Positions 18,051 through 26,575 are shown, counted from the stretch's first letter. The stretch is 38,601 nucleotides of DNA from an uncultured Nitrosomonadales bacterium (GCA_903873725.1 CAIQPV010000048.1:1-38601); one strand, 5' to 3'. Notes: generated from the letters alone by a model not told the origin. Made by a program: numbers and translations.

Positions 18051-19451
18051 TTGCCCGTGCGTTTCTTCCATAATCATAGAGTTTCCGAATCCGGGCGGCT
18101 GATAATTGCTTTACTGCTTTCTCTGGTCTTACATTTATTGCTTCTGCTTTTCGTCAGGTTTGCCCCGCCTTCATGGAAAAATTTTTCTGCCGGGACAATC
18201 CCGTTGAACGTGATTCTGGAAACCGCGCCTGCCGAAATTGCAAAACCCTCAGCAATCGCGGAAGCAGGCCAGGACAGCCAGGGTACTGCAACAGTCGGCG
18301 TTCAGGATAAAAATCAGTTCCCTGAAAAACCCCTGAGTGCCACCAACGGGATTCCAGTTGAGCAACCCAGAATTGACATTCCGGATAATTTTATCGGCAA
18401 GGAAATCTTGACGGTAAAAAAATCCGCCCAAATGAACATGGTTCAAGACGTACCTGATTTGCTGGCCACCAAAAACCCGGTTCCTGAAAACCCGGTGGCA
18501 AACATCAAACCCTACGCCCCGGCCCCAAGCGTCGCAAAACCGTTAGTGGCGGCGGCCCCCCCTGTTGAGAAACTGGTCAGCGCTGAGCCTGTTCCCGGAG
18601 AGAAGCAGGAAAAAATCGTTTTCGCCGAACCTGCGCGAGGGAAACCGCCCGTCGAGCAACCGGGAAATGTTTCCGAGGAATCAAAACCCGTGAAGGTTGA
18701 TGAACTCAAACCGGTGAAGATTGAAGAAGCAACGCCGATCAAGATCGAAGAGCCGAAGCCTGTCGAAGTTGCGAATCCGAAACCGGTTGAAATCGAGAGG
18801 CCCAAACCTGCCGAGACCGAAAAAAAGAAGCTGGTAAATATCGATGCGCCGAAACCTGTCAAGGTTGCGGAACTCCCACCTGTCAAGGTCGAGGAAACCA
18901 AGCTTGCCCCTACCGGTAAGCCCAATCCAGCTGAAGCTGATGTAACCGCAGAGACCGGGGAGCGGCCTGTCGAAGCCGTCAAGTCGGATGTGTTTCGTGC
19001 ACTGCCATCCACCTACAAAATTCCCGGGCTTGCCGGATTCAGCATTGCTTCAGTCAGAAAATTTGCCGGTGACGATGGCCGGAAAATCAAATTCGGTGAT
19101 CGCAAGAAGACCGTAAGTATCAGGGAACAGGATTTTCGCTACGCCATGTATGTGGAAAGCGTGCGCCTGAAGTTACAGCGCATCGGCACTCTCAATTACC
19201 CGGCTGCAGCAGCGAGGGACAACCTTAGCGGAACGCTGAGCGTAACCATTTCCATCCGCGCCGATGGCAGCCTGGATGAGTTCCGGGTTACCCAGCCCTC
19301 GGTGTACGGTGTACTGAATGAGGGAGCTGAGCGGATCGTAAAAATGTGCTCCCCGTTCTCGCCGTTACCCGACAACATCCGGCAGGACACAGACCTCCTG
19401 ATCATCAATATCAACTGGACTTTTTCGAAGTCGGGCCAATCATTTGAATAG
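18051..19451 (+). CDS. tonB: TonB-like energy transducer with long Pro/Lys/Val repeat spacer
   Basis: A 466-residue protein anchored by one N-terminal membrane helix (RLIIALLLSLVLHLLLLLF, about 16-34). A periplasmic spacer follows, with about ten degenerate repeats of the form KPVKVDE/KPVEIER between residues 205 and 300. The C-terminal TonB domain (about 360-460) includes the YP motif (GTLNYPAAA), GTLSVTISIRADGSL and a final strand LIININWTF. It should couple the proton-motive force via ExbB/ExbD to outer-membrane receptors such as the one at 14538. exbB and exbD are not adjacent. The start is TTG 18051 or GTG 18057. The stop codon lies immediately next to a truncated receiver-domain remnant on the other strand. 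Confidence 0.87.
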   Translation: MPVRFFHNHRVSESGRLIIALLLSLVLHLLLLLFVRFAPPSWKNFSAGTIPLNVILETAPAEIAKPSAIAEAGQDSQGTATVGVQDKNQFPEKPLSATNGIPVEQPRIDIPDNFIGKEILTVKKSAQMNMVQDVPDLLATKNPVPENPVANIKPYAPAPSVAKPLVAAAPPVEKLVSAEPVPGEKQEKIVFAEPARGKPPVEQPGNVSEESKPVKVDELKPVKIEEATPIKIEEPKPVEVANPKPVEIERPKPAETEKKKLVNIDAPKPVKVAELPPVKVEETKLAPTGKPNPAEADVTAETGERPVEAVKSDVFRALPSTYKIPGLAGFSIASVRKFAGDDGRKIKFGDRKKTVSIREQDFRYAMYVESVRLKLQRIGTLNYPAAAARDNLSGTLSVTISIRADGSLDEFRVTQPSVYGVLNEGAERIVKMCSPFSPLPDNIRQDTDLLIININWTFSKSGQSFE

Positions 19452-19551
19452 CAGCAGTGGCAATATCGAAAGCCGTACCCATCACCTTTTTCAACGAATG
19501 ACGCAACAGGTGAGCATCACTCGCTTCGTCTTCGACCAGCAATATTTTGCA
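19452..19551 (-). pseudogene. Truncated response-regulator receiver domain (first ~33 residues only)
   Basis: The minus strand reads CKILLVEDEASDAHLLRHSL followed by KKVMGTAFDIATAA, a clear receiver N-terminus with the acidic pair in VEDE. There is no start codon (a TGA precedes it in frame), and similarity ends exactly where the antisense of the tonB stop begins. It lies 20 bases downstream of the intact response regulator at 19572. Its wording is closer to the receiver of the GGDEF-EAL protein at 29073 (LLVEDEPGDANLARQALR) than to that neighbour. It is interpreted as a leftover of a lost gene at a recombination junction. Confidence 0.75.
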
Positions 19552-19571
19552 ACCTCAACCGGGCAACAAGA

Positions 19572-20021
19572 CTAATCTTTTCTGGGCAAACGCGTTAACG
19601 TTAACCAATAACCCACCACCTGACGCATCGCATTGATGAACTGGGCCATATCTACCGGTTTAATGACAAACCCCGATGCCTGGAGTTTGTAAGATGCATT
19701 GATATCGCGTTCCGTATCCGATGCGGCAAGAACTACTACCGGGATGCTCGCCAAATTCTCATCCGCCTTGACTGCGGCCAGAAATTCTTTTCCATTCATG
19801 CGCGGCATGTTCAGGTCAAGCAAAATCAGATCGGGCTTGGGTGCATTTTTATAGCGCTCGCTTTCGTGCCGCAGGAAATCGAGCGCATCAAGCCCGTCCA
19901 TCACATGATATAAATTGCAATAGACCTTGCTTTCATTAATCGCCGTGCGCACCATATGCGCATCCGCCGGTTCATCTTCAACCAGAAGAATATCGAAAGG
20001 TTGAGGATTCTCAGTCAGCAT
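19572..20021 (-). CDS. Single-domain response regulator (Rcp1-like), second copy
   Basis: A 149-residue receiver-only protein. It has the acid pocket (LLVEDEPADA, residues 12-21), the phospho-acceptor Asp69 in LILLDLNMPRMNGKEF, and the conserved Lys121 in VIKPVD. The position normally Thr/Ser in receivers is Ala99 (VVVLAASD), whereas the paralogue at 26023 has Thr99 (VVVLTTSD). This may weaken the phosphorylation-linked conformational switch. It starts two bases after the stop of the histidine kinase at 20024, so the two form a translationally linked pair. ATG 20021 (MLTENPQPFD) was chosen because a longer frame reads into the kinase end. There is no output domain, so it probably acts by protein-protein contact or in a phosphorelay. 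Confidence 0.92.
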   Translation of the reverse strand: MLTENPQPFDILLVEDEPADAHMVRTAINESKVYCNLYHVMDGLDALDFLRHESERYKNAPKPDLILLDLNMPRMNGKEFLAAVKADENLASIPVVVLAASDTERDINASYKLQASGFVIKPVDMAQFINAMRQVVGYWLTLTRLPRKD

Positions 20022-20023
20022 GA

Positions 20024-21925
20024 TTACGCCCCATCCGGCAATTCGAAAACCACCATTACTCCGCCCCCGTGCAGATTCTCGATCCATATCCTGCCATGGC
20101 GGCTTTCGACGATGCGTCGGGCGATGGAAAGGCCGATGCCGGTTCCACCCTCATTGTTTGCCACACTCAGGCGTTCAAATATCTCGAACACCCGCTCCAG
20201 ATATACCGACGAAATCCCGCAACCATTGTCACGTATACGATAGCGGCTGAAACCTTCCTCCCGCTCACCCGAGATACGGATAGTTGACGCACGATCCGGA
20301 TCGGTAGATTGCCCATGACGCAAGGCATTATCCAACAGTACCGAGAACAAGTCCGTCAGTCGCGGGCGATCCAGCATCGCCAATGGCAATGGTTCGATAT
20401 CAAGGGTCACGCGCTGCGACGATAGCTGTGGTGCGAAGCGTTGTTGCAATGTGTTCAGTACCGCATTGGCATCTTCCATTACGACCTCACCACGCGGCAT
20501 CCCGGCTGCGAGGTAGAGCTGAACATCCCGCACCATGGTGCGCAACCGTGCAGCATCGTGTTCGATGTAGTCAAGCGAAGAGCGCAACTCCTCGTCCTGA
20601 ATCAGCCCGGGTATGCCGGTAACCTGCGCCCGCAATAGCTGCACATAACTGGTCAGGCGGCGCGTCGGCTCCATCAGGTGATGTGCGGACACATCGGCAA
20701 ACCGGGTAAGGTCGGCGTTGGCGCGTTCCAATGCCTTGCTGCGCAATTTTAAATCCGCTTCCGAGTTCCGTTGCTCGGTCACATCGGCAACAAGATATAA
20801 ATAACTGGCCAACCTGGCCTCGTTGTCATAAATCGGCGAGACGGTTATTTGCTCCCAATACAACCTTCCACTCCGGTGATGGTGGCGTAATACACCGCTC
20901 CATGGCTTGCCTGCCTTCAATTTCTCTTGAATGGCGACGTATTCGGTTTCGGTAATTTCGTCGGAGATAATTTCCCGCAGCATCCTGCCCTTCGCATAGG
21001 CTTGGCCGAAATCATATCCCGTGATCCGGGTATAAGCAGAGTTCGTGTACTGTACGGTCCCTTGGGGATCGGTTATCAATAGACCGGTGGGGCTTTGCTC
21101 AACTGCCTGGGCCAGACGATTTATTTCCGATTCGAGCAAATGGCGGTCCGTGATATCGGTCGCGATACCGTCCCATACAACCTGACCGTCGCTGTTTCTG
21201 CGCGGTCGGGACTTCAACTGTAACCAGCGCCATTCCCCATCGGTTCTGAGCACATGCAAATCCATTGAGAAATCGCTCATATCACGCTGGCTTGCGGCTT
21301 GCGCTGTGGCATAAGCCTCGCGTTGTTCGGGTGCAATTTGTCCCAACAGCATCATCGCATCCTGCATGGCGATTTCGACCCTGACACCATTCAGTCTTTC
21401 AATCCCGGAACTGATGTAAAGAAACCTGGGTTTGTCGCCTTCCAAAATGTATTGGAACAGAAAACTATCCGGCAGGCTATCCCCCAGGCTGCGCAGTTGC
21501 GTCTCCCTGTCCTGCAACGCCTCACCCACCTTCTTCAGTTCTTCATTCGCTGCAATCAGTTGGTTGGAACTGGGCAATCCAACAATGATTGGCAATAATT
21601 TCCAGAGCAGAGCCGCCGCCACGACAGAAATTACTGCAGTCAACATATCCATCACCGCTTCGAAGTAATAGACCGGATACCAGAGTTCGACCACATGCAG
21701 AAAATGCGTGACGCCGCATGTCACGATAAAGCCTGCAAACAACCAGTGCAGATTGCGGAAATCTATATCCCTGCGCTGCCGGATGAATTTCAGAATAACC
21801 AGCGGAATGGTGAAATACGCCAATGCAATCAGAAGATTTCCTATCACCAGCGCGGCGATCAATCCCGGTTGCCATGAGAGACAATAGCCATGGGGCATGA
21901 GTGTTATAGGGGGTAAGTTGTCCAT
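20024..21925 (-). CDS. Histidine kinase with ethylene-receptor-like membrane domain, two PAS domains
   Basis: A 633-residue inner-membrane sensor kinase. Three membrane helices (about 21-48, 60-80, 87-113) match the ethylene-binding domain of plant ETR1 and cyanobacterial homologues with a constant offset of five residues. Tyr37, Ile40, Pro41, Ile67, Cys70 and His74 correspond to ETR1 Tyr32, Ile35, Pro36, Ile62, Cys65 and His69; Cys and His are the copper ligands (FIVTCGVTH). ETR1 Asp25 is replaced by Asn30 (VIGNLLIALAYF). PAS domains lie at about 138-260 and 265-387, the HisKA helix has His415 or His416 (SAHHLMEP), and HATPase motifs are Asn533 (LDNALRHG), DNGCGIS (566-572) and GGTGIGLS (593-600). 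It lies 17 bases after the DUF1638 gene and two bases before its response regulator. Confidence 0.9.
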   Translation of the reverse strand: MDNLPPITLMPHGYCLSWQPGLIAALVIGNLLIALAYFTIPLVILKFIRQRRDIDFRNLHWLFAGFIVTCGVTHFLHVVELWYPVYYFEAVMDMLTAVISVVAAALLWKLLPIIVGLPSSNQLIAANEELKKVGEALQDRETQLRSLGDSLPDSFLFQYILEGDKPRFLYISSGIERLNGVRVEIAMQDAMMLLGQIAPEQREAYATAQAASQRDMSDFSMDLHVLRTDGEWRWLQLKSRPRRNSDGQVVWDGIATDITDRHLLESEINRLAQAVEQSPTGLLITDPQGTVQYTNSAYTRITGYDFGQAYAKGRMLREIISDEITETEYVAIQEKLKAGKPWSGVLRHHHRSGRLYWEQITVSPIYDNEARLASYLYLVADVTEQRNSEADLKLRSKALERANADLTRFADVSAHHLMEPTRRLTSYVQLLRAQVTGIPGLIQDEELRSSLDYIEHDAARLRTMVRDVQLYLAAGMPRGEVVMEDANAVLNTLQQRFAPQLSSQRVTLDIEPLPLAMLDRPRLTDLFSVLLDNALRHGQSTDPDRASTIRISGEREEGFSRYRIRDNGCGISSVYLERVFEIFERLSVANNEGGTGIGLSIARRIVESRHGRIWIENLHGGGVMVVFELPDGA

Positions 21926-21942
21926 GATTTTAAAGTATGCCT

Positions 21943-22539
21943 CTATTCATTTTCATGCGCGTGTAACTTGCGCTCCACAACCTGGCGTAACACTCCTTCC
22001 AAATGATCCAGCCCCACATCCATCCAGCGCACCGGCAATCCAACCTTTTCACCTGCTTCATCGGCAGCCTTCTGAAAGTCACCGGAACACGGTGTGCGGA
22101 GGCAAAGCAGGAATTTGCTGGAAAGTTGAAATATCTCACGCACCACGTCCGGGTTGCTGCCAAAGGTATTACCCATAGCTTTGTCCCAGCACAACGCCCA
22201 ATCCTCAAGCAGAAAGAATGCGCCGTTGCTCAACTCCTCCATGAACTTCTCCCGCCCCAACAGCATCTCGACACAGTTCTGTCCATCGGTTCGGAAGGAA
22301 TGTGCGTCCTCCAGCATTTTTTCCATACGCGGATGGCAACAACCGTAAAACACCGCGATGTCACGTCCCTTGTTGCGCAAAAAACCGCTTTGCAGTTGCT
22401 GCGCCAGGTTTTCGAAATTAACGTGCAGTGATGAATCCAGGAAGTCGGTATCCAGCGGCCAGTGATTTTTCTTGATAAGAAACCTGACCTCTTGCTGCAA
22501 AATCCCGCACCCCAGAAGGAGACAGTTTGGTCTGGCCAT
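21943..22539 (-). CDS. DUF1638 family protein
   Basis: A 198-residue probably cytoplasmic protein with the DUF1638 pattern: an N-terminal LLLGCGILQQEV segment, LHVNFENLAQQL near 39-50, VFYGCCHPRMEKML near 63-76, and a FLLEDWALCWDK region. It has several cysteines (C6, C11, C67, C68), which could bind a metal or cofactor (inference). The family has no established reaction, but it recurs beside corrinoid-protein and URO-D-type methyltransferase genes. Here the ATG lies six bases after the corrinoid methyltransferase stop, implying translational coupling and joint function. Confidence 0.85.
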   Translation of the reverse strand: MARPNCLLLGCGILQQEVRFLIKKNHWPLDTDFLDSSLHVNFENLAQQLQSGFLRNKGRDIAVFYGCCHPRMEKMLEDAHSFRTDGQNCVEMLLGREKFMEELSNGAFFLLEDWALCWDKAMGNTFGSNPDVVREIFQLSSKFLLCLRTPCSGDFQKAADEAGEKVGLPVRWMDVGLDHLEGVLRQVVERKLHAHENE

Positions 22540-22545
22540 GATGAT

Positions 22546-24237
22546 CTATGCCCGACCATATTCCTTGGCCGCATCAATCATGGTTTTAATGTTTTCTTCA
22601 GGAATCCCGTATGGCATGACCACCGTCCCGAAGAACAATTTCTGCCCGACGCTGAGTCCGCTTTGCACAATACGTTTCACTTCGGCACGGACTTCATCAG
22701 GGGTCCAGTCCAGCAATTTGATATCGTTAATTACGCCTGCACACAGGGCGCGATCATTGATGATCCGCATTGATTCAGCGATGTCTTCCATGGGGCCGGG
22801 ATAGAAGGTGGTAATCCCGACTTCGCGTATCACTTCGTCGGCCACAGTGTTAAGCCTCGCACCCCCGACGTAATAAACCACACCATTCAAACCGCCCGGT
22901 TCAAGGTCGCGCTTTATCCACTTGAGCGACAATTCCCTGAACAACTTCATCGGAATAATATCGGTCGAACCATACGGATCGGCATACACCAGCACATCAG
23001 CACCGGCCTTGCGATAAGCCTCGATTTCCTTGCGAAAAAAATCGGAGCATTTCTCCAGCAACATATCGCGCACCGCCGGATCGCCAAGCATCAGCAACTC
23101 CATCCATTTTTCCATGCTCATCAACAGTGCGGGAAGCGACATGGATGCAGTAAGATACGCACAGACAGGAACTTTACCGCCCACTTCACGTTTCAATATT
23201 TCCAGACATTTCGCGGTTTCGGCAAAGGCGGGATGGGTACTGATGTCGTCCGGCACTTGCAGCCTGGCAATGTCATCGTAGGACTGGATGATGTAGTCCT
23301 CCACGTTGGGCGGGCCGTCTTTGGCGTAACGTATCTTCTCGCAACCGAACAGTTCCGCTTCTTTGCCCACGTAAAACAAGCTCCAGACGTTATCGTGACC
23401 GAACTTTTTCAACATTCTGAGCTGTGCTTCAGCGACATTCTCGCCACTGGAGAAATATTCCTCGATGGACATGCCCAACTCGCGCGCGCCTTGGTCAAGC
23501 AAATTGCAGAATACCGGAATGTGGTCGAGTATCTTGCCATTGGCGGCGGCTATCAGCCTGTCCATGCTGGTAATGGTCTTGACTTCTTCGATGCAATCCA
23601 TGATCACCTTCGATGCAGATACGCCGTTTTCAGCCCAGGCATCTGCCTGCACCACTTTGTATAACTCGGGGTCATACCGGTAAGGCGCACCGCCCACCAC
23701 CAACTTGATCTTCCTCTCCAGACCGCGTTTTTTGAGTATCTTGCGCACCTTGAGTGCGCCGTTTTCGCCGCGTGCGGTATGCACCATCATCGCGGAAACA
23801 CCGATCACCTGTGCACCGCGCGCTACCGCTTCATCCACAAATTTTTCCGCCGGAACATTAACACCGAGGTCGGTTACCTCAATCATCTGCGCTTTAAGGC
23901 AGCCGATGACAATACGTTTACCGAGCGTGTGCAAATCGCCGGCCGCCGTGCCGATGACGACTTTACCGACAATCTCGGGCGGCGTTTTGAAATGGGCCAG
24001 CATTTTCTCGGTAACATCCGCCGCGATCTGGGAGGTCATGAAGTGCTGCGCAAGATTGGTGTCGAATCCATCGCTCAAAGCCTTGATCATCATATCCATG
24101 CCGGGGATGACGACCTTGAACACGATATCCTCTGGGCTGACGCCCTGTGCGACCGCATCCCCAACGACTTGCAACGCCTTCACCCGATCGGTGTCCAACA
24201 CGGCCGCGTTGTAATTCTTGATGACTTCATCCAGCAT
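22546..24237 (-). CDS. Corrinoid-binding/URO-D fusion methyltransferase lacking the usual zinc site
   Basis: A 563-residue cytoplasmic fusion. Residues 1-220 form a cobalamin-binding module of the MtaC/MtbC/MetH type: a helical cap, then GTAAGDLHTLG with the DxHxxG motif (Asp101, His103, Gly106), ISAM-like VIGVSAMM at 145-151 and LVVGGAP at 179-185. Residues about 225-563 match the uroporphyrinogen-decarboxylase superfamily used by MtaA/MtbA methyltransferases. The zinc ligands of those enzymes (HxCGN and a later Cys before PP/TPxEN) are absent: the equivalent segments are VVYYVGGARLN (453-463) and GTVVMPYGIPEEN (537-549). The methyl donor and acceptor are unknown. A strong AAGGAG ribosome site precedes the ATG. 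It lies between the corrinoid activase and DUF1638 genes. Confidence 0.9.
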   Translation of the reverse strand: MLDEVIKNYNAAVLDTDRVKALQVVGDAVAQGVSPEDIVFKVVIPGMDMMIKALSDGFDTNLAQHFMTSQIAADVTEKMLAHFKTPPEIVGKVVIGTAAGDLHTLGKRIVIGCLKAQMIEVTDLGVNVPAEKFVDEAVARGAQVIGVSAMMVHTARGENGALKVRKILKKRGLERKIKLVVGGAPYRYDPELYKVVQADAWAENGVSASKVIMDCIEEVKTITSMDRLIAAANGKILDHIPVFCNLLDQGARELGMSIEEYFSSGENVAEAQLRMLKKFGHDNVWSLFYVGKEAELFGCEKIRYAKDGPPNVEDYIIQSYDDIARLQVPDDISTHPAFAETAKCLEILKREVGGKVPVCAYLTASMSLPALLMSMEKWMELLMLGDPAVRDMLLEKCSDFFRKEIEAYRKAGADVLVYADPYGSTDIIPMKLFRELSLKWIKRDLEPGGLNGVVYYVGGARLNTVADEVIREVGITTFYPGPMEDIAESMRIINDRALCAGVINDIKLLDWTPDEVRAEVKRIVQSGLSVGQKLFFGTVVMPYGIPEENIKTMIDAAKEYGRA

Positions 24238-24257
24238 GGCGGAACTCCTTTTTTAAC

Positions 24258-24317
24258 AGGTCAAAAGTGAACGGTGAAATGTAAATTCCGCCACTTCCCG
24301 CACTTAACTTTTGACCT
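24258..24317. repeat. Inverted repeat between activase and methyltransferase genes
   Basis: AGGTCAAAAGT (24258-24268) and ACTTTTGACCT (24307-24317) are perfect 11-base arms, extendable to 14 with one mismatch, with 38 bases between. They occupy most of the 97-base spacer upstream of the methyltransferase ribosome site. The structure could be an operator, an mRNA processing hairpin or an attenuator; it lacks a terminator T-tract after the stem. Confidence 0.6.
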
Positions 24318-24334
24318 TTTCCATCAATCGCATT

Positions 24335-25966
24335 CTATTCCTTCATGGATTGCAGATAAAGGTTTTCCACGAACAGAGATTCGAAGCCGGCGTCTTCGGC
24401 CATGTTGTAAACCTTGCTCACGGCCAACAAGGCATTCAAAGCACTTTCCCCCTCGGTCGAAGAAAGCAGCAATTCCTCGCACCCGGCCAACGCGGTGTTT
24501 CCCTCCAGCCGTACCGCACCGGGCGGTACCGCAGGCAACAAGCCGATTTGTTGCGCGTTGCCCACGTCCAGCAAGCGCCCGAAGGCGCCGCATGCATAAA
24601 CCTGGCGCAACTCACCCAACGACAAACCGGCCTGACGGCATAACCAAAGCACACCACCTCCTATCGCAGCCTTGGCACGTTGCAGCACGTCAATGTCGCC
24701 GCGTTTTAACACGATGCGCCGCGCTCCTTCGTGCAGCACAAGCCCGGTGCTATCGCCTTCCGTGAAGCGCCCAACCTTGTCAAGTTTGCCATTGCGCCGC
24801 AGCCATGCCACTGCATCGACCAAACCCGAGCCGCACAATCCCATTGGCTCTGCCCCACCCAACACGCTGATCCTGAATCCTTCACTGTCGCTTTGATCCA
24901 CTCGATAGATCGCCCCGGCTTCGCCGGGCATGCCGCAACTGATGCCGCAGCCTTCAAAGGCTGGGCCGCCGGCGGAAGAGGTTACATGCAGGGTGTGGCC
25001 GTCCCATAATGCCATCTCGGAATTGGTGCCGAAATCAATCAATACGGAGCCCGCAGGCTGTTCAATCAAACGTGTGGCAATCACCCCGGCCAGCAAGTCC
25101 GAACCGATAAATCCGCCCAGCGGTGTGACAAAACGAATTGCGGCCTCTCTGCACACACCCCATGCCTCGCGCAGAAAATCGGTGTTTTGCGGTTGACAAT
25201 CCAGGCGTCGTGTCCAATTCTCCGGTTCCAGCAACTTTGTATAACTCTTGCCCGCAAGCAGGCTGAGCATCGCGCTGTTCCCCACTATCGTTACCTCGCC
25301 AACGTCGCGTAATTTGAGCGGGTTTTGCGAGGAAATATCTGCCAGCGCTTCAGCAATAGCTCTTTGCACCAGCTCGCCCATCTCCCGGGCAATTTCAACT
25401 GAACGGCTGGCTTCCGTCAGCCGCGTCAACACATCCGCGCCATAGCTTCCTTGCGGATTGAGTCCCGCGCGACCGGCGATGCGCTCGCCCGTGAGCATAT
25501 TCCATAGCGTCAGTCGTATGTGTGTCGTTCCGAGGTCGATCGCTACGCCATATTGCGCCACCGTTTCGCGCGGAGTAAAGGGATACACCCGGCCACTGTA
25601 TTCGTCCTCGCGCAATGTCCTCCAGGCCATTTGAGTCACAGGCTGCTCTATCGAGACATGCAAATCCGCGCAAGGTATCACCTGGCAAGCCAGACGCAGC
25701 CCATCGCCCAGTTGCGCGCCGGAAAGCCGAACCCGTTCACCGGCCGCAAAAGGAATAGTGCCGCTTTCTGCAACACGAACCTGGCACTGCCCGCAGGCGG
25801 CATTCCCCCCGCAAGGAGAGCGCACCGCAAAACCACCGGAAATAAGAATTTCGCGTAAAGTCGTTCCGGGCAGAAAGGAGAGTTGGAATTCACCCTCTGA
25901 AGTCTGAACTGTGATCCTGTGGCAGGAAGGAACTGATGCCAAGTTGAGAATATCCCGAAGAGTCAC
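24335..25966 (-). CDS. RACo-like [2Fe-2S]/ASKHA reductive activator of corrinoid protein
   Basis: A 543-residue cytoplasmic protein. The N-terminal ferredoxin domain has cysteines 52, 58, 61 and 94 (SPCGGNAACGQC, then LACQV), a plant-type [2Fe-2S] arrangement. A linker leads to the ASKHA ATPase-fold region with phosphate loops VAIDLGTTHIRLTLW (about 136-150) and VLIDFGTNSEMALW (about 310-323), a GGPAFEGCGISCG segment and the C-terminal ACGAFGRLLDVGNA region. RACo/RamA-type proteins use ATP to reduce inactivated Co(II) corrinoid back to Co(I), the job expected for the adjacent corrinoid methyltransferase. The GTG at 25966 was chosen; the nearby ATG at 25970 is out of frame. It lies 56 bases after the response regulator at 26023. 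Confidence 0.92.
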   Translation of the reverse strand: MTLRDILNLASVPSCHRITVQTSEGEFQLSFLPGTTLREILISGGFAVRSPCGGNAACGQCQVRVAESGTIPFAAGERVRLSGAQLGDGLRLACQVIPCADLHVSIEQPVTQMAWRTLREDEYSGRVYPFTPRETVAQYGVAIDLGTTHIRLTLWNMLTGERIAGRAGLNPQGSYGADVLTRLTEASRSVEIAREMGELVQRAIAEALADISSQNPLKLRDVGEVTIVGNSAMLSLLAGKSYTKLLEPENWTRRLDCQPQNTDFLREAWGVCREAAIRFVTPLGGFIGSDLLAGVIATRLIEQPAGSVLIDFGTNSEMALWDGHTLHVTSSAGGPAFEGCGISCGMPGEAGAIYRVDQSDSEGFRISVLGGAEPMGLCGSGLVDAVAWLRRNGKLDKVGRFTEGDSTGLVLHEGARRIVLKRGDIDVLQRAKAAIGGGVLWLCRQAGLSLGELRQVYACGAFGRLLDVGNAQQIGLLPAVPPGAVRLEGNTALAGCEELLLSSTEGESALNALLAVSKVYNMAEDAGFESLFVENLYLQSMKE

Positions 25967-26022
25967 CCATCAAAAAATTGGGCTGGCCGCCCGTTAAACT
26001 GTTTTATGGACAACCTGATAAA

Positions 26023-26472
26023 TCAAGTCTTCAACGGCAAACGTGCCAACACAAACCAATAACTATCCAACTGGCGAATGGCGTCTATAAATTGCTCCAT
26101 ATCAACCGGCTTGGTGATGTAACCGGCCGCACCCAGCTTGTAGGACGCTACCACATCGCGCTCCACATCGGAGGTAGTGAGCACCACCACCGGGATCACT
26201 GACAGGACGGGATCTTTCTTGATCTCTGCAAGAAACTCCTTACCGTTCATGCGCGGCATGTTGAGGTCAAGCAGGATCAAGTCCGGCCGGGGTGTATCTT
26301 TGTAGCGTTCACCCTGATGACGCAAAAATGCCAACGCATCCAAACCATCCATCTCGTGGTGCAGCGTGCAGAAGACCTTGTTCATCTTGAGCGCGGAACG
26401 AACCAGGTTCGCATCGGCGGGCTCGTCTTCCACCAGCAAAATATCAAAAGGACTGGCAGCTTCGTTCAACAT
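26023..26472 (-). CDS. Single-domain response regulator (Rcp1-like), first copy
   Basis: A 149-residue receiver-only protein, colinear without gaps with the one at 19572. Acid pocket VEDEPADA, Asp69 in LILLDLNMPRMNG, Thr99 in VVVLTTSD and Lys121 in YITKPVD are all canonical, so it should be phosphorylated normally. ATG 26472 (MLNEAASPFD) has a GAGGAG ribosome site ten bases upstream; an upstream TTG adds six residues. It lies 103 bases downstream of the Cache/PAS kinase at 26576, its probable partner, and upstream of the corrinoid activase. The paralogous pair brackets the methyltransferase module. Confidence 0.93.
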   Translation of the reverse strand: MLNEAASPFDILLVEDEPADANLVRSALKMNKVFCTLHHEMDGLDALAFLRHQGERYKDTPRPDLILLDLNMPRMNGKEFLAEIKKDPVLSVIPVVVLTTSDVERDVVASYKLGAAGYITKPVDMEQFIDAIRQLDSYWFVLARLPLKT

Positions 26473-26575
26473 GATTTCTACTCTCCTCAATGCGGCACGT
26501 GCACCAGACTGGCACCGTTCCGCTATATCTTAATATTCTACCACCCCGCCACACCTGCCATGCATACGGATATGG

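Noticed and set aside
18660-18950. KPV-rich repetitive coding region as a possible DNA repeat array
   Set aside because: The periodicity is at the protein level (the TonB periplasmic spacer) with diverged codons; it is not a CRISPR or tandem DNA array.
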